Shown: positions 38,321 through 46,154 of the stretch, one piece after another
How positions within the stretch are numbered: the stretch's first letter is position 1
Layout of the letters: the number at the start of each line of letters is the position of its first letter
Source of the DNA: CAXTKD01 sp964244885
GTDB taxonomy: Bacteria; Pseudomonadota; Alphaproteobacteria; Sphingomonadales; Sphingomonadaceae
Length of the DNA stretch: 64,000 nt
Reading direction: 5' to 3'
Assembly (NCBI GenBank): GCA_964244885.1
Contig: CAXTKD010000014.1
Coordinates: forward strand, 1-64,000
The notes under the pieces: model-generated
Seen by the model: only the letters and a program-made list of their open reading frames with translations
Databases searched by the model: none
What the model was told of the DNA's origin: nothing
Translations under genes and position numbers: made by a program

Positions 38321-39196
38321 CTACTCGGCCGCCTGCGCGTAGGGGGCGAGGCCGAGGGCCGGCGCGGCGGCGATCAGCGCGTGCGCCAGCCGCCCGAGCG
38401 CGGCGCGCACCGACGGAAAGCCGTCATGACGCTGGAGCCGGCCGGGGTCCATGTAGAGCGCGCGATCGATCTCGATCTGGACGACGTGGATGCCGCCCGC
38501 CGGATCGGCGTGCGCGGCGGTGGTGTAGCCGCCCGCATAAGGCTCGTTGCGCGCGACGCGGAAGCCGGCGGACGCCATCTGCGCCTCGATCGCCAGCACC
38601 AGCGCCGGGGCGGCGGTGCGGCCGTTCAGGTCGCCGAGGACGATCTGCGGCGCGGCGCGCGCGCCGCCCGGCAAGCTCGGCATCGAATGGCAATCGAGCA
38701 GGATGGCATAGCCATGCGCGGCGCGCGTGCGGGCGAGCAGGCCCGCCAGCGCCGCGTGATAGGGATGGTGAACCTCCGCGACCCGCCGCTCGACATCGCC
38801 GAGGCGGAGGCGCGCGGCATAAATGTCGAGTCCGTGCGCGGCGATTCGCGGCACGACGCCAAGCCCGGCGGCGGCGCGCTCGCTCAAGGGCGCGGCATCG
38901 GGAAGCGGCTCCGTGATCATCGCCTGGTCGAGGTCGCCCGGCGCGCGGTTGAGGTCGATGAAGGCGCGGCCATAGCGCGCGGCGATGAGCGGCGCGCCGG
39001 CCGCGACGGCGTCGGCGAGCAACTCGTCGACATAGGCGTCCTCCGCCCGCCGAAGCTGCGCCAGGGCGAGCCTGGTCTGGGCGAGGAAGGCGGGCGGATA
39101 GTCACGGCCCGAATGCGGCGAGGCGAGGACAAGCGCGCCCCGCGGCGGGCTGGCGCCGCCGAGGATACGGAACGGGTCGGGGAAGCTCACGGGCAT
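38321..39196 (-). CDS. N-formylglutamate amidohydrolase family protein
   Basis: 291 residues from the ATG at 39196. It shows LASPHSGRDYP, RAPGDLDQAM and ILLDCHSMPS, motifs of the zinc-dependent N-formylglutamate deformylase (HutG-type) family that releases formate and glutamate. No hut genes accompany it. The protein may act in histidine catabolism or as a related amidase. Confidence 0.82.
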   Translation of the reverse strand: MPVSFPDPFRILGGASPPRGALVLASPHSGRDYPPAFLAQTRLALAQLRRAEDAYVDELLADAVAAGAPLIAARYGRAFIDLNRAPGDLDQAMITEPLPDAAPLSERAAAGLGVVPRIAAHGLDIYAARLRLGDVERRVAEVHHPYHAALAGLLARTRAAHGYAILLDCHSMPSLPGGARAAPQIVLGDLNGRTAAPALVLAIEAQMASAGFRVARNEPYAGGYTTAAHADPAGGIHVVQIEIDRALYMDPGRLQRHDGFPSVRAALGRLAHALIAAAPALGLAPYAQAAE

Positions 39197-39362
39197 CAGC
39201 AGTCGAATCCAGCGATCGCGAGTCGGAACAGCTAGCGCTTCACTTGGTTGCGGGCAATCGGCTCGGCGGGGCTTCACAACAGGCACGAAATGTTAAATGC
39301 TTGGGCGCATACGGTGGGCCGTGGGCGCTACCGACCCGCAACCAACCGTGAACGCGATCGCC

Positions 39363-39740
39363 ATGGCCCGAATTCTCCTCGCCGAAGACGACGAATCGAT
39401 GCGGACGTTCCTTGTCCGCGCGCTGGAGCGCGCCGGCTATGATGTCGTCTCGGTGGATTGCGGCACCGCCGCGTTGCCGCATATCGCGCGCGATTCTTTC
39501 GACCTGTTGCTCACCGACATCGTGATGCCCGAGATGGACGGCATCGAGCTCGCGCAGCGCGCCGCGGTGCTGGCGCCGGCCATGCGCGTGATGTTCATCA
39601 CCGGCTTCGCGGCGGTGGCCCTGAACGGCGCGGCGACGGCACCGGCGAACGCCAAGGTGCTGTCGAAGCCCTTCCACCTCCGCGACCTGGTCGGCGAGAT
39701 CGACCGGCTGTTCGACGAGCCCGCCGCTTCGGCATCGTGA
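39363..39740 (+). CDS. cpdR: CpdR-type cell cycle response regulator
   Basis: 125-residue single-domain receiver. The start ATG at 39363 gives MARILLAEDDESMRTFLVRA. The acidic pocket is AEDD, the phospho-acceptor Asp52 is in LLLTDIVMPEMDG, and the conserved FITGFAAVAL and LSKPFHLRDLV match Caulobacter CpdR almost block by block. CpdR controls ClpXP proteolysis at the pole and is dephosphorylated at the swarmer-to-stalked transition. It is 45 nt upstream of tRNA-Val. Confidence 0.9.
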   Translation: MARILLAEDDESMRTFLVRALERAGYDVVSVDCGTAALPHIARDSFDLLLTDIVMPEMDGIELAQRAAVLAPAMRVMFITGFAAVALNGAATAPANAKVLSKPFHLRDLVGEIDRLFDEPAASAS

Positions 39741-39785
39741 CTCGCTTGCGCGGTTCGGGCGGGCCGACTATGTAGCCCCCCGCGT

Positions 39786-39860
39786 GGGCGCGTAGCTCAG
39801 TGGTAGAGCACTGTGTTGACATCGCAGGGGTCGCAAGTTCAATCCTTGCCGCGCCCACCA
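39786..39860 (+). tRNA. tRNA-Val (GAC anticodon)
   Basis: 75 nt including an encoded CCA. The acceptor stem GGGCGCG/CGCGCCC, a D-arm with GCTC/GAGC, an anticodon stem CTGTG/CGCAG with loop TTGACAT (anticodon GAC) and a T-arm GCAAG-TTCAATC-CTTGC all pair. It reads GUC/GUU valine codons. It marks the change from backbone to island sequence, so it may be the integration site. Confidence 0.97.
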
Positions 39861-39887
39861 TTTTCTCATTGAAATCAATGAGAAAAT
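39860..39887 (+). terminator. perfect hairpin directly after tRNA-Val
   Basis: 12-bp arms ATTTTCTCATTG / CAATGAGAAAAT around AAAT. The first base is shared with the tRNA CCA end. It is AT-rich and may end the tRNA transcript. It also abuts the decayed transposase and could be part of a mobile-element end. Confidence 0.65.
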
Positions 39888-39888
39888 C

Positions 39889-40105
39889 GACCCCGGTATC
39901 CAGCTACCCGTCAAGTTCGTCGGTGCACTGTCGGTGGCAGGTCAGTGGGCATACCAGCGTGATGTGGTTCTGAACTTCAGTCGTCCCCGCAAGCCGCCCG
40001 ATAACGCCTTTGCCGAGCCTTCAACGGCGTGTTCGGGCAAAATGCCTCAACGCCGAATGATTCCCGAGCCTGGCCGACGCCCGGCTTATCAAAGCATTGC
40101 ATAAG
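39889..40105 (+). pseudogene. decayed IS3-family transposase (OrfB) C-terminal fragment
   Basis: Conceptual translation gives WAYQRDVVLNFSRPRKPPDNAF, which matches the WAYQRG..LDFSRPGKPTDNAF core around the last DDE glutamate of IS3-family integrases. The frame then shifts after GAG to give AFNGVF, shifts again to RAKCLNAE, hits TGA where TGG is expected, and continues FPSLADARLIKALHKL, the usual RAECLNxxWFLSLADAR tail. Two single-base deletions and a stop mean it is dead. The rest of the element is missing. It lies between tRNA-Val and trxB. Confidence 0.82.
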
Positions 40106-40142
40106 CTGTTTTCTACGAGCGCCTATGCACTGATTCTGTTTT

Positions 40143-41132
40143 TTACCAACTAGACGCCGCGCCAAATTCAGCCACGCCGAGGAACTTTTCGGCATCGAGC
40201 GCGGCCATGCAGCCCATGCCTGCCGCCGTGACTGCCTGACGGTAGATCTTGTCGGTGACATCCCCCGCCGCGAACACGCCAGGGACGCTGGTACGCGTCG
40301 ATCCGGTTTCGACGAGCAGATAGCCGCCATCGTCCATCGGCAGCTTGTCCTTGAAGATCGCAGTCGCGGGGGAATGACCGATCGCGACGAACCCGCCTTC
40401 AGCAGTGACATGGCTGGCTTCGCCGGTGACCGTATCGATCAGATCGACGCCGACCATCACCTCGGGGTCGCCCGCCCCCACGAAACGGTCAATGCGCTTG
40501 TTCCACAGCACCACGACCTTTGGATTGGCGAACAGTCGGTCCTGCAGGATCTTCTCCGCGCGGAAATGGTCGCGGCGGTGGATGATGATGACCTCATCCG
40601 AATGGTTGGTCATGTAGAGCGCTTCTTCGACAGCGGTGTTGCCGCCGCCGATCACCACGACCTTTTTGCCGCGATAGAAGAACCCGTCGCACGTCGCGCA
40701 TGCGCTGACGCCCTTGCCTTGCAGCCGCGTTTCACTGTCGAGACCCAGCCATTTCGCCTGCGCACCCGTCGCGATCACCAGAGTGTCGCAGACATAGACG
40801 GTGCCGCCATCGCCGGTGAGCTTGAAGGGCCGCTCCGACAAGTCGACATCGACGATCATGTCCCAGATCATTTTCGCACCGACATGTTCGGCCTGCTTGG
40901 TCATCTGCTCCATGAGCCAGGGGCCCTGAATGACATCGGCAAAGCCCGGATAATTTTCGACATCGGTGGTGATGGTCAGCTGTCCGCCGGGCTGAATGCC
41001 CTGCACAACCAGCGGATTGAGCCCGGCACGCGCGGCATAGATCGCGGCGGACAGACCCGCAGGGCCGGAGCCGAGGATAAGCATTCTCGTCGCGAGTCCT
41101 GATCGTGACACAGCATCGCGCTCGCTCATCAT
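40143..41132 (-). CDS. trxB: thioredoxin reductase
   Basis: About 329 residues from the ATG at 41132. The FAD motif is LGSGPAGLSAAIYAARAG, the redox-active site is ACATCDGFF, the NADPH motif is VIGGGNTAVEEALYM and the C-terminal FAD site is GVFAAGDVTDK. It uses NADPH to reduce thioredoxin. It is the first intact gene after tRNA-Val and its GC content is lower than the backbone. It faces away from the monooxygenase operon and shares a 357-nt promoter region with it. Confidence 0.93.
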   Translation of the reverse strand: MMSERDAVSRSGLATRMLILGSGPAGLSAAIYAARAGLNPLVVQGIQPGGQLTITTDVENYPGFADVIQGPWLMEQMTKQAEHVGAKMIWDMIVDVDLSERPFKLTGDGGTVYVCDTLVIATGAQAKWLGLDSETRLQGKGVSACATCDGFFYRGKKVVVIGGGNTAVEEALYMTNHSDEVIIIHRRDHFRAEKILQDRLFANPKVVVLWNKRIDRFVGAGDPEVMVGVDLIDTVTGEASHVTAEGGFVAIGHSPATAIFKDKLPMDDGGYLLVETGSTRTSVPGVFAAGDVTDKIYRQAVTAAGMGCMAALDAEKFLGVAEFGAASSW

Positions 41133-41210
41133 GTTGACCTTCAACTCCCGATCTTCATCAGGATTTCATGCACGCCTCGTAGGGTGCCATGCTGGACATC
41201 GTCAACTGCT

Positions 41211-41220
41211 TTGGATACAA
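41211..41220 (+). promoter_or_regulatory. TTGGATACAA motif, putative GntR/FCD operator 1
   Basis: TTG-N4-CAA palindromic half-sites, TTGGATACAA. One of seven related sites confined to the three divergent promoter regions of the island. On the complementary strand it lies about 80 nt upstream of the trxB start. Confidence 0.5.
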
Positions 41221-41262
41221 ATGGACAGAGAATAGACATTCTGGGATATATATAAGGCCATA

Positions 41263-41272
41263 TAGCATCCAA
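41263..41272 (-). promoter_or_regulatory. TTGGATGCTA motif, putative GntR/FCD operator 2
   Basis: Reads TAGCATCCAA on the plus strand. It shares the TTGGATGC core with the other sites and differs in the last half-site. It lies about 43 nt from operator 1. Confidence 0.4.
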
Positions 41273-41413
41273 ATCGCGTAGGATGTTACAATATCTATGG
41301 TGGCGTATCTTCGTTGGTTCAAGAGAAGGAAATTAGCCGTTTTTTGGTTAAAAATAGCCAATTTCGACGGCGTGCAGTGTAAAAAAGTGACCCGTTATAG
41401 TCATAATACGGGG

Positions 41414-41430
41414 TTGGCACGGTATGTGCT
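41414..41430 (+). promoter_or_regulatory. sigma-54 (-24/-12) promoter of the monooxygenase operon
   Basis: TTGGCACGGTATGTGCT: invariant GG at 41416-41417 and GC at 41428-41429, separated by exactly 10 nt. It matches the consensus TGGCACG-N4-TTGCW with one mismatch. It is 60 nt upstream of the monooxygenase ATG. The sigma-54 activator gene at 55999-57693 is the expected partner. Confidence 0.82.
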
Positions 41431-41489
41431 GGAGTTCTTGGGTGCAGGTCTGAATTGGGGCCATGCTCGCAACAAAGGGGAGAGAGAAT

Positions 41490-42743
41490 ATGGCAAGTGC
41501 TCAAATTAGCGCAATTCCGGTCGACACAACGACCGGCCCATTGGACTCGCTGACATATGGCCAAGGCCCTGATCGGACCTTGGTAGCCAAGGCGCGCAAC
41601 CTGCAATCGCTCATCCGTCAATATGCTCAACAAAGCGAAGACGACCGTCGAGTTGCGCAACCGGTGATCGACGCTCTCCAGGAGGCGGGCCTTTTCCACA
41701 TTTCGATTCCTAAGCGTTTGGGGGGGCAGGGCGCGAACTTCCGCACTTTCATCGACGCGATCGCAGAGATCGCTGAAGCTGACGGCGGCACTGCCTGGGC
41801 CGCGGCTCTGCTCAACGTCTGCACCTGGTTTGCAACGCTGTTTTCTGAGCGGGCGCAGCAGGATGTATTCGGCGGCAATCCCGGCGCGCGCGTCTGCGGC
41901 ATTTTCACGCCGCCCCAGATCAGCGAGCGGACGTTCGAAGGCGCCGAAGGTGGCCTGCGCGTGACGGGCGAATGGGGTTATGCTTCGGGGTCGAACCATG
42001 CCGATTGGGCGGTGCTCGGGGTAAAGTTGGGCGACAATCCCGATGGCTCACCGATCCTGGGTCTCGGACTGATCCCGATGTCGGATCTGACGATCAAGGA
42101 TACCTGGTATGTGGCCGGCATGCGGGCGTCGGGCAGCAATACGCTGGTCGCTAACGACGTGTTCGTCCCCGACCACCGCATCCACAGCTACGACGATCTG
42201 GCGGCTGAGGACTATCTCCGGAAACCATCGAACGAGAACAACGACTATGCCTCGTTCATTCCGGTGGCGGAGGTCATCCTGTGCGGCGCCCAATTGGGTC
42301 TCGTTCGTGCAGCGATCCAGCAAACCATCAAGAAGGGCGGCGGCAAGAACGTCGCTTATACGATCTTTACCGAGGCGAAGAATTCGCCCGCGCACCAGAT
42401 TCAGCTGGCCGAGGCTGCCTCCGAAGCGGACCAGGCGACACTGCTGCTGTCGCGCGCGGCGGCCGACATCGACTTTGCGGCTGCGAAACACGAAAAGCTG
42501 GACGTGCTGACCCGCGCCCGCATTCGCATGGACACGGGTGCTTCGGCGCGACTGTGTCGCAGCGCGATCAACCGGCTGATGAGCGTCAATGGCGCGGCGA
42601 GCTTTGCCAACGTCAATGCGTTGCAGCGGATGTGGCGCGACAGCGAAATTTCGAGCCGCCACGCCTTCGTGATGCCCGAAGTTGCGAGCCATATCTACGG
42701 TCGCGCGCTGTTCGGTCTGGAAGACATCGTCCAGCCGTTCTGA
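41490..42743 (+). CDS. flavin-dependent monooxygenase, acyl-CoA dehydrogenase fold (HsaA/DszC-like)
   Basis: 417 residues; the ATG at 41490 follows GGGGAGAGAG. The fold is that of acyl-CoA dehydrogenases, but sequence features point to group D two-component flavin hydroxylases: DGGTAWAAALLNV, GEWGYASGSNHADW, WYVAGMRASGSN, and a C-terminal QRMWRDSEISSRHAF with the conserved Arg-Asp and His. Such enzymes use reduced FMN/FAD made by a separate reductase to hydroxylate phenols or other rings, or to oxidise sulfur. The matching flavin reductase is at 44360-44848. It is the first gene after the sigma-54 promoter. The substrate is unknown. Confidence 0.85.
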   Translation: MASAQISAIPVDTTTGPLDSLTYGQGPDRTLVAKARNLQSLIRQYAQQSEDDRRVAQPVIDALQEAGLFHISIPKRLGGQGANFRTFIDAIAEIAEADGGTAWAAALLNVCTWFATLFSERAQQDVFGGNPGARVCGIFTPPQISERTFEGAEGGLRVTGEWGYASGSNHADWAVLGVKLGDNPDGSPILGLGLIPMSDLTIKDTWYVAGMRASGSNTLVANDVFVPDHRIHSYDDLAAEDYLRKPSNENNDYASFIPVAEVILCGAQLGLVRAAIQQTIKKGGGKNVAYTIFTEAKNSPAHQIQLAEAASEADQATLLLSRAAADIDFAAAKHEKLDVLTRARIRMDTGASARLCRSAINRLMSVNGAASFANVNALQRMWRDSEISSRHAFVMPEVASHIYGRALFGLEDIVQPF

Positions 42744-42833
42744 ATGGATAGGTCGCGCCTGCAAGAAGCGCAAAACTGAAACTGGGAAGACCGCCGGCGC
42801 CATGAAGCGTCGGCGGCAAGGGCGGAGAGGGCT

Positions 42834-44012
42834 ATGTCGGGCAACGTGCCATCGATTGACTTTGATCTATATGCCGAGAAGCAACTGCTCGCGCCGTTCG
42901 AGGGGTACCGGAAACTCCGCGATCTTGGCCCCCTCGTCTATCTCGAAAATCTCGGCATGTACGTCGCGGCACGCTATCGCGATGTGAAGGAAATCCTGTC
43001 CCGGCCCGATATCTTCATATCGGGCAAGGGCGTGATGATGAACGATACCGTCAACAACATCTTTGCGGGCGGCATCGGTCTGTGTTCGGACGGTGACGAG
43101 CATCGTCGTATCCGCAAGGTCGAAGCGCGGCCGCTCAACCCCCGCACGCTGCGCGAGCTACGCGATACGATCACTGCCGAAGCCGAGGCTGTCGTAAACG
43201 AAGTCACCGCCAAGCGGCAGTTCGATGCGGCCACCAAGCTGGCGCAGTATTTGCCCTTGCGTATCGTCTCGAACCTTGTCGGCCTGCCCGAGGAGGGTCG
43301 CGAGCGGATGTTGATCTGGGCAGCGGCCAACTTCGACAGCTTCGGACCGCTCAACGAACGCGCCAGCGGCGCGCTCAGCGTGTTCGATGAAATGGTCGGA
43401 TATGCGATGACGCAGTGCGTGCCTGAAAAGCTCAAGCCGGGAAGTTGGGCAGCGATGCTCCACGAAGCGGCCGACAATGGCGAAATCAGCGAACAGGACG
43501 CAAAGCTGATGGCGCTGTCCTATGTCGCGCCGTCGCTTGATACGACGATCTTTGCGACGTCGAGCGCGATCTGGCTCTTCGCCAAACATCCCGATCAATG
43601 GCAGTTGCTGCGCGAACGGCCGACGCTCATCCCCAACGCCATCAACGAAGTCATCCGCATCGAGTCACCAATTCAGGGCTTTTCCCGCGTCGCCAGTGAA
43701 GATTTCGACCTTGATGGTTCGACCATCCCCGCCGGCGCGCGCGTCATCATCCTGTTCGGCTCGGCCAATCGTGATGAGCGCTACTGGGGTAATCCGGATG
43801 AATTCGATATCGAGCGCCAGGGTGCTGCCGACCATGTCGGCTTCGGCTTTGGCGAGCATGTCTGCATCGGCAACAATCTGGCACGAATGGAAATGGCCGC
43901 GCTCTTCACCGCGCTGGCGCAGAAGGTCGACCGGTTCACCGAAGTCTCGCAGGAGCGCGTGGTTAACAGCACGTTGCGCGGTTTCGCCAAGCTTGAAATG
44001 ACGATCAACTAA
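42834..44012 (+). CDS. cytochrome P450
   Basis: 392 residues, a soluble bacterial P450. The haem loop is FGFGEHVCIGNNLARME with Cys344 as ligand, the ExxR is in NEVIRIES, and the PERF-like region is NPDEFDIERQ. The I-helix oxygen-activation motif reads APSLDTT, lacking the usual AGxxT glycine but keeping Asp-Thr-Thr. No ferredoxin or ferredoxin reductase is encoded nearby, so electrons must come from elsewhere. It is followed by an EthD-like gene, as in the ethRABCD ether-degradation locus. Confidence 0.93.
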   Translation: MSGNVPSIDFDLYAEKQLLAPFEGYRKLRDLGPLVYLENLGMYVAARYRDVKEILSRPDIFISGKGVMMNDTVNNIFAGGIGLCSDGDEHRRIRKVEARPLNPRTLRELRDTITAEAEAVVNEVTAKRQFDAATKLAQYLPLRIVSNLVGLPEEGRERMLIWAAANFDSFGPLNERASGALSVFDEMVGYAMTQCVPEKLKPGSWAAMLHEAADNGEISEQDAKLMALSYVAPSLDTTIFATSSAIWLFAKHPDQWQLLRERPTLIPNAINEVIRIESPIQGFSRVASEDFDLDGSTIPAGARVIILFGSANRDERYWGNPDEFDIERQGAADHVGFGFGEHVCIGNNLARMEMAALFTALAQKVDRFTEVSQERVVNSTLRGFAKLEMTIN

Positions 44013-44048
44013 ACCGCCGGTCGCGGCAGCGACGGCACAGGAGGGACT

Positions 44049-44363
44049 ATGCATCGGCTTATCGCGCTTTATAATCCGCCGAAGGACAGCGAACATTTTC
44101 GCAAGCATCTGTCGGGCGTTCATCTGCCGATCGTGGCCAGATTTCCAGGCCTAAAGGCTCTATGCGTCGGCTATGATGTATCGGCAGGTCCCGATGCCAC
44201 CTCGCCCTATTTCGCAATCGTCGAGTGCGATTTCGACGATGCCGCGGCGCTACAGGCCGCATTAGCTTCCCCCGCAGGCGCAGAGGCAGTGGCCGATGTA
44301 CCAAATTATGCCGAAGCGGGCGTGACGATCCTGACTTACGACGTTGATACCGTATCGCTGTGA
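44049..44363 (+). CDS. EthD-like dimeric alpha-beta barrel protein
   Basis: 104 residues of the EthD family, a ferredoxin-like alpha-beta fold. It contains ALYNPPKDSEHFRKHLSGVH and LPIVARFPGLKAL, the usual first half of the fold. In Rhodococcus EthD is needed for P450-dependent cleavage of fuel ethers, by an unclear mechanism. Its stop overlaps the start of the flavin reductase gene, so it belongs in the oxygenase operon. Confidence 0.82.
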   Translation: MHRLIALYNPPKDSEHFRKHLSGVHLPIVARFPGLKALCVGYDVSAGPDATSPYFAIVECDFDDAAALQAALASPAGAEAVADVPNYAEAGVTILTYDVDTVSL

Positions 44364-44848
44364 CTGAGGACCTTGCTGCTGATTTCAAGAATGCGATGCG
44401 GCGTCTAACGACGACGGTGAATGTCATTACTACGGTCCATGACGGCGAATGGGCGGGCATGACAGCAACTGCCGTCACGTCGGTATGTGCCGATCCGGCC
44501 ACGTTGCTGGTCTGCGTGAACACGACGGCATCGATCTATGACCCGCTCGAAACAAGCCGCCGATTTTGCGTCAACCTTCTGCGTGTCGGCCAAGAAGACG
44601 TGTCGACGGCCTTCAGTGGTCGCCTGACGGGGCATACGCGATTCTCAGTGGGCAGCTGGGATGTCGGTGACGAAGGCGTCCCCTATCTGCGCGACGCACA
44701 GGCGAACATTTTCTGCCAGGCGGGCGATGTGCTGGCGCACGGCACGCACGGCATTTTTCTCGGTGCTGTCACCGATGTGCGTATGTCGGATTCTATCGAA
44801 CCTCTGCTCTACCAAGATGGGCGCTACGCACGGTCGGTCTATGTATAG
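44360..44848 (+). CDS. flavin reductase of the two-component monooxygenase
   Basis: 162 residues starting with GTG 44360, which overlaps the EthD-like stop. The flavin reductase fold shows GEWAGMTATAVTSVCADPATLLVCVN, here only cited by its ends (GEWAGMTATAV and DPATLLVCVN), then FCVNLLRVGQEDVS and a GTHGIFLGAV loop with His. It reduces FMN/FAD with NAD(P)H and hands it to the monooxygenase at 41490-42743. Confidence 0.88.
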   Translation: MTEDLAADFKNAMRRLTTTVNVITTVHDGEWAGMTATAVTSVCADPATLLVCVNTTASIYDPLETSRRFCVNLLRVGQEDVSTAFSGRLTGHTRFSVGSWDVGDEGVPYLRDAQANIFCQAGDVLAHGTHGIFLGAVTDVRMSDSIEPLLYQDGRYARSVYV

Positions 44849-44899
44849 CCGCCGGTTTTACCCCGCCTTACAGGCGGATGACAGGCAGGAGAGCCTCCC

Positions 44900-46153
44900 A
44901 TGAAATACAACCGCCCCCACGCCACCGCGTCTTTTGGCACCCAGGCCAAGGACTGGGAACGCGGCATCGATTATGACCGGCTGTTCAAGGAACGGCTCAA
45001 GCGCGCGCAGGATGCCATCAAAGCCGCGGGCCTTGGCGCCGTTATCTGCTTCAATTTCGACAATATACGCTATGTGACGGGCACGCATGTCGGCGAGTGG
45101 GCGCGCGACAAGTTCATGCGTTACGCGCTGTGCGGCACCGAGGGCGCGCCGCTGCTGTGGGATCCCGCGGCACCCGCCAAGCGGATTTCATCACCCTGGA
45201 TCGCCGACAATGTCGCCGCTCCGATTTCGACCATGCAGGGCGGCCTGCCGCCGTGGATGAATGTGCAGGATGATTTCGCCCGCCAGATCCGCAAGGCGCT
45301 GGTCGATCGCGGCATCGAGAAGATGCCGATCGGGATCGACATCATGGAACTGCCGATGCTGCGCGCACTCGAAGCGGCAGGGATCGAAGTGGTCGATGGC
45401 CAACAGGCGTTGCTCGATGCGCGCGAGATCAAGACGCCCGACGAAATTGAGTTGCTCAAGCTGGCATCGTCGATGGTCGACGCCACTTATGTCGACATTG
45501 CGCGCGCGATACGGCCGGGCACGCGGGAGAACGAGCTGGTCGCGATCGCCAATGACAAGCTGTTCCGCATGGGGTCGGAGCGCGTCGAATGTGTCAATTC
45601 GGTATCGGGTCCGCGCGGCCGACCGCACTCGCACACCTTTTCAGACCGTATCATCCAGCCCGGCGATATGGTCTTTCTCGACGTGATGCATTCGTTCAAT
45701 GGCTACCGGACGTGTTATTATCGCACCTTCATCTGTGGTGAGCCGAACAAGCATCAGATCGATGCGTATGAAGGCGCATCCAAGTGGATCAGCGATTCGA
45801 TCGACATGGTGAAGCCAGGCGTGACCATCGACGAAATTGCGCAGGTCTGGCCCGATGCAACCGATTTCGGCTATCGTGACGAGGCCGAGGCCTTCCTGCT
45901 GCAATATGGCCATGGCATTGGTCTTTCGTTGTGGGAGCGCCCGATCATCTCGAAGCGCTATCGCGGACAGAACAAGCCGTTGCAGGAAGGCATGGTGTTC
46001 GCGCTCGAGACGTGGAAGGGCGCCGCCGATGGGTCGGGCGCCGCACGGATCGAGGAGGAAGTTGTCGTGACCAAGGACGGCTGCCAGATCATCACCAACT
46101 TCCCGTCGGATCGGCTGATTTCGTGCGGGTTGCCGGGTTGCGAAATCTTTTGA
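44900..46153 (+). CDS. M24 (creatinase/prolidase-fold) protein with an altered metal site
   Basis: 417 residues. The N-terminal creatinase domain (to ~180) precedes the pita-bread catalytic domain. The metal ligands expected of M24 enzymes are mostly present: Asp261 (FLDVMHS), His338 (YGHGIGLS), Glu370 (FALETWKG) and Glu385 (ARIEEEV). The second aspartate is replaced: the canonical GYxSDxTRT reads GYRTCYYRT, with Cys272. The HE after GHGIGL is WE. The family contains prolidases, creatinase and DMSP lyase DddP, so this may be a lyase or hydrolase of a small molecule rather than a peptidase. It is co-transcribed with a CobW GTPase 1 nt downstream. Confidence 0.85.
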   Translation: MKYNRPHATASFGTQAKDWERGIDYDRLFKERLKRAQDAIKAAGLGAVICFNFDNIRYVTGTHVGEWARDKFMRYALCGTEGAPLLWDPAAPAKRISSPWIADNVAAPISTMQGGLPPWMNVQDDFARQIRKALVDRGIEKMPIGIDIMELPMLRALEAAGIEVVDGQQALLDAREIKTPDEIELLKLASSMVDATYVDIARAIRPGTRENELVAIANDKLFRMGSERVECVNSVSGPRGRPHSHTFSDRIIQPGDMVFLDVMHSFNGYRTCYYRTFICGEPNKHQIDAYEGASKWISDSIDMVKPGVTIDEIAQVWPDATDFGYRDEAEAFLLQYGHGIGLSLWERPIISKRYRGQNKPLQEGMVFALETWKGAADGSGAARIEEEVVVTKDGCQIITNFPSDRLISCGLPGCEIF

Positions 46154-46154
46154 C

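Larger units (their letters stand above)
41133..41489. promoter_or_regulatory. divergent regulatory region between trxB and the monooxygenase operon
   Basis: 357 nt, AT-rich, without a credible gene. It holds two copies of the TTGGATRCAA-type motif (41211-41220 and, inverted, 41263-41272) and a sigma-54 promoter (41414-41430) directed at the monooxygenase. Confidence 0.75.

Noticed and set aside
40143..41132. Thioredoxin reductase as the missing E3 of the E1/E2 complex
   Set aside because: It has the CATC site and domain order of TrxB, not the CxxxxC and dimer interface of dihydrolipoamide dehydrogenase.
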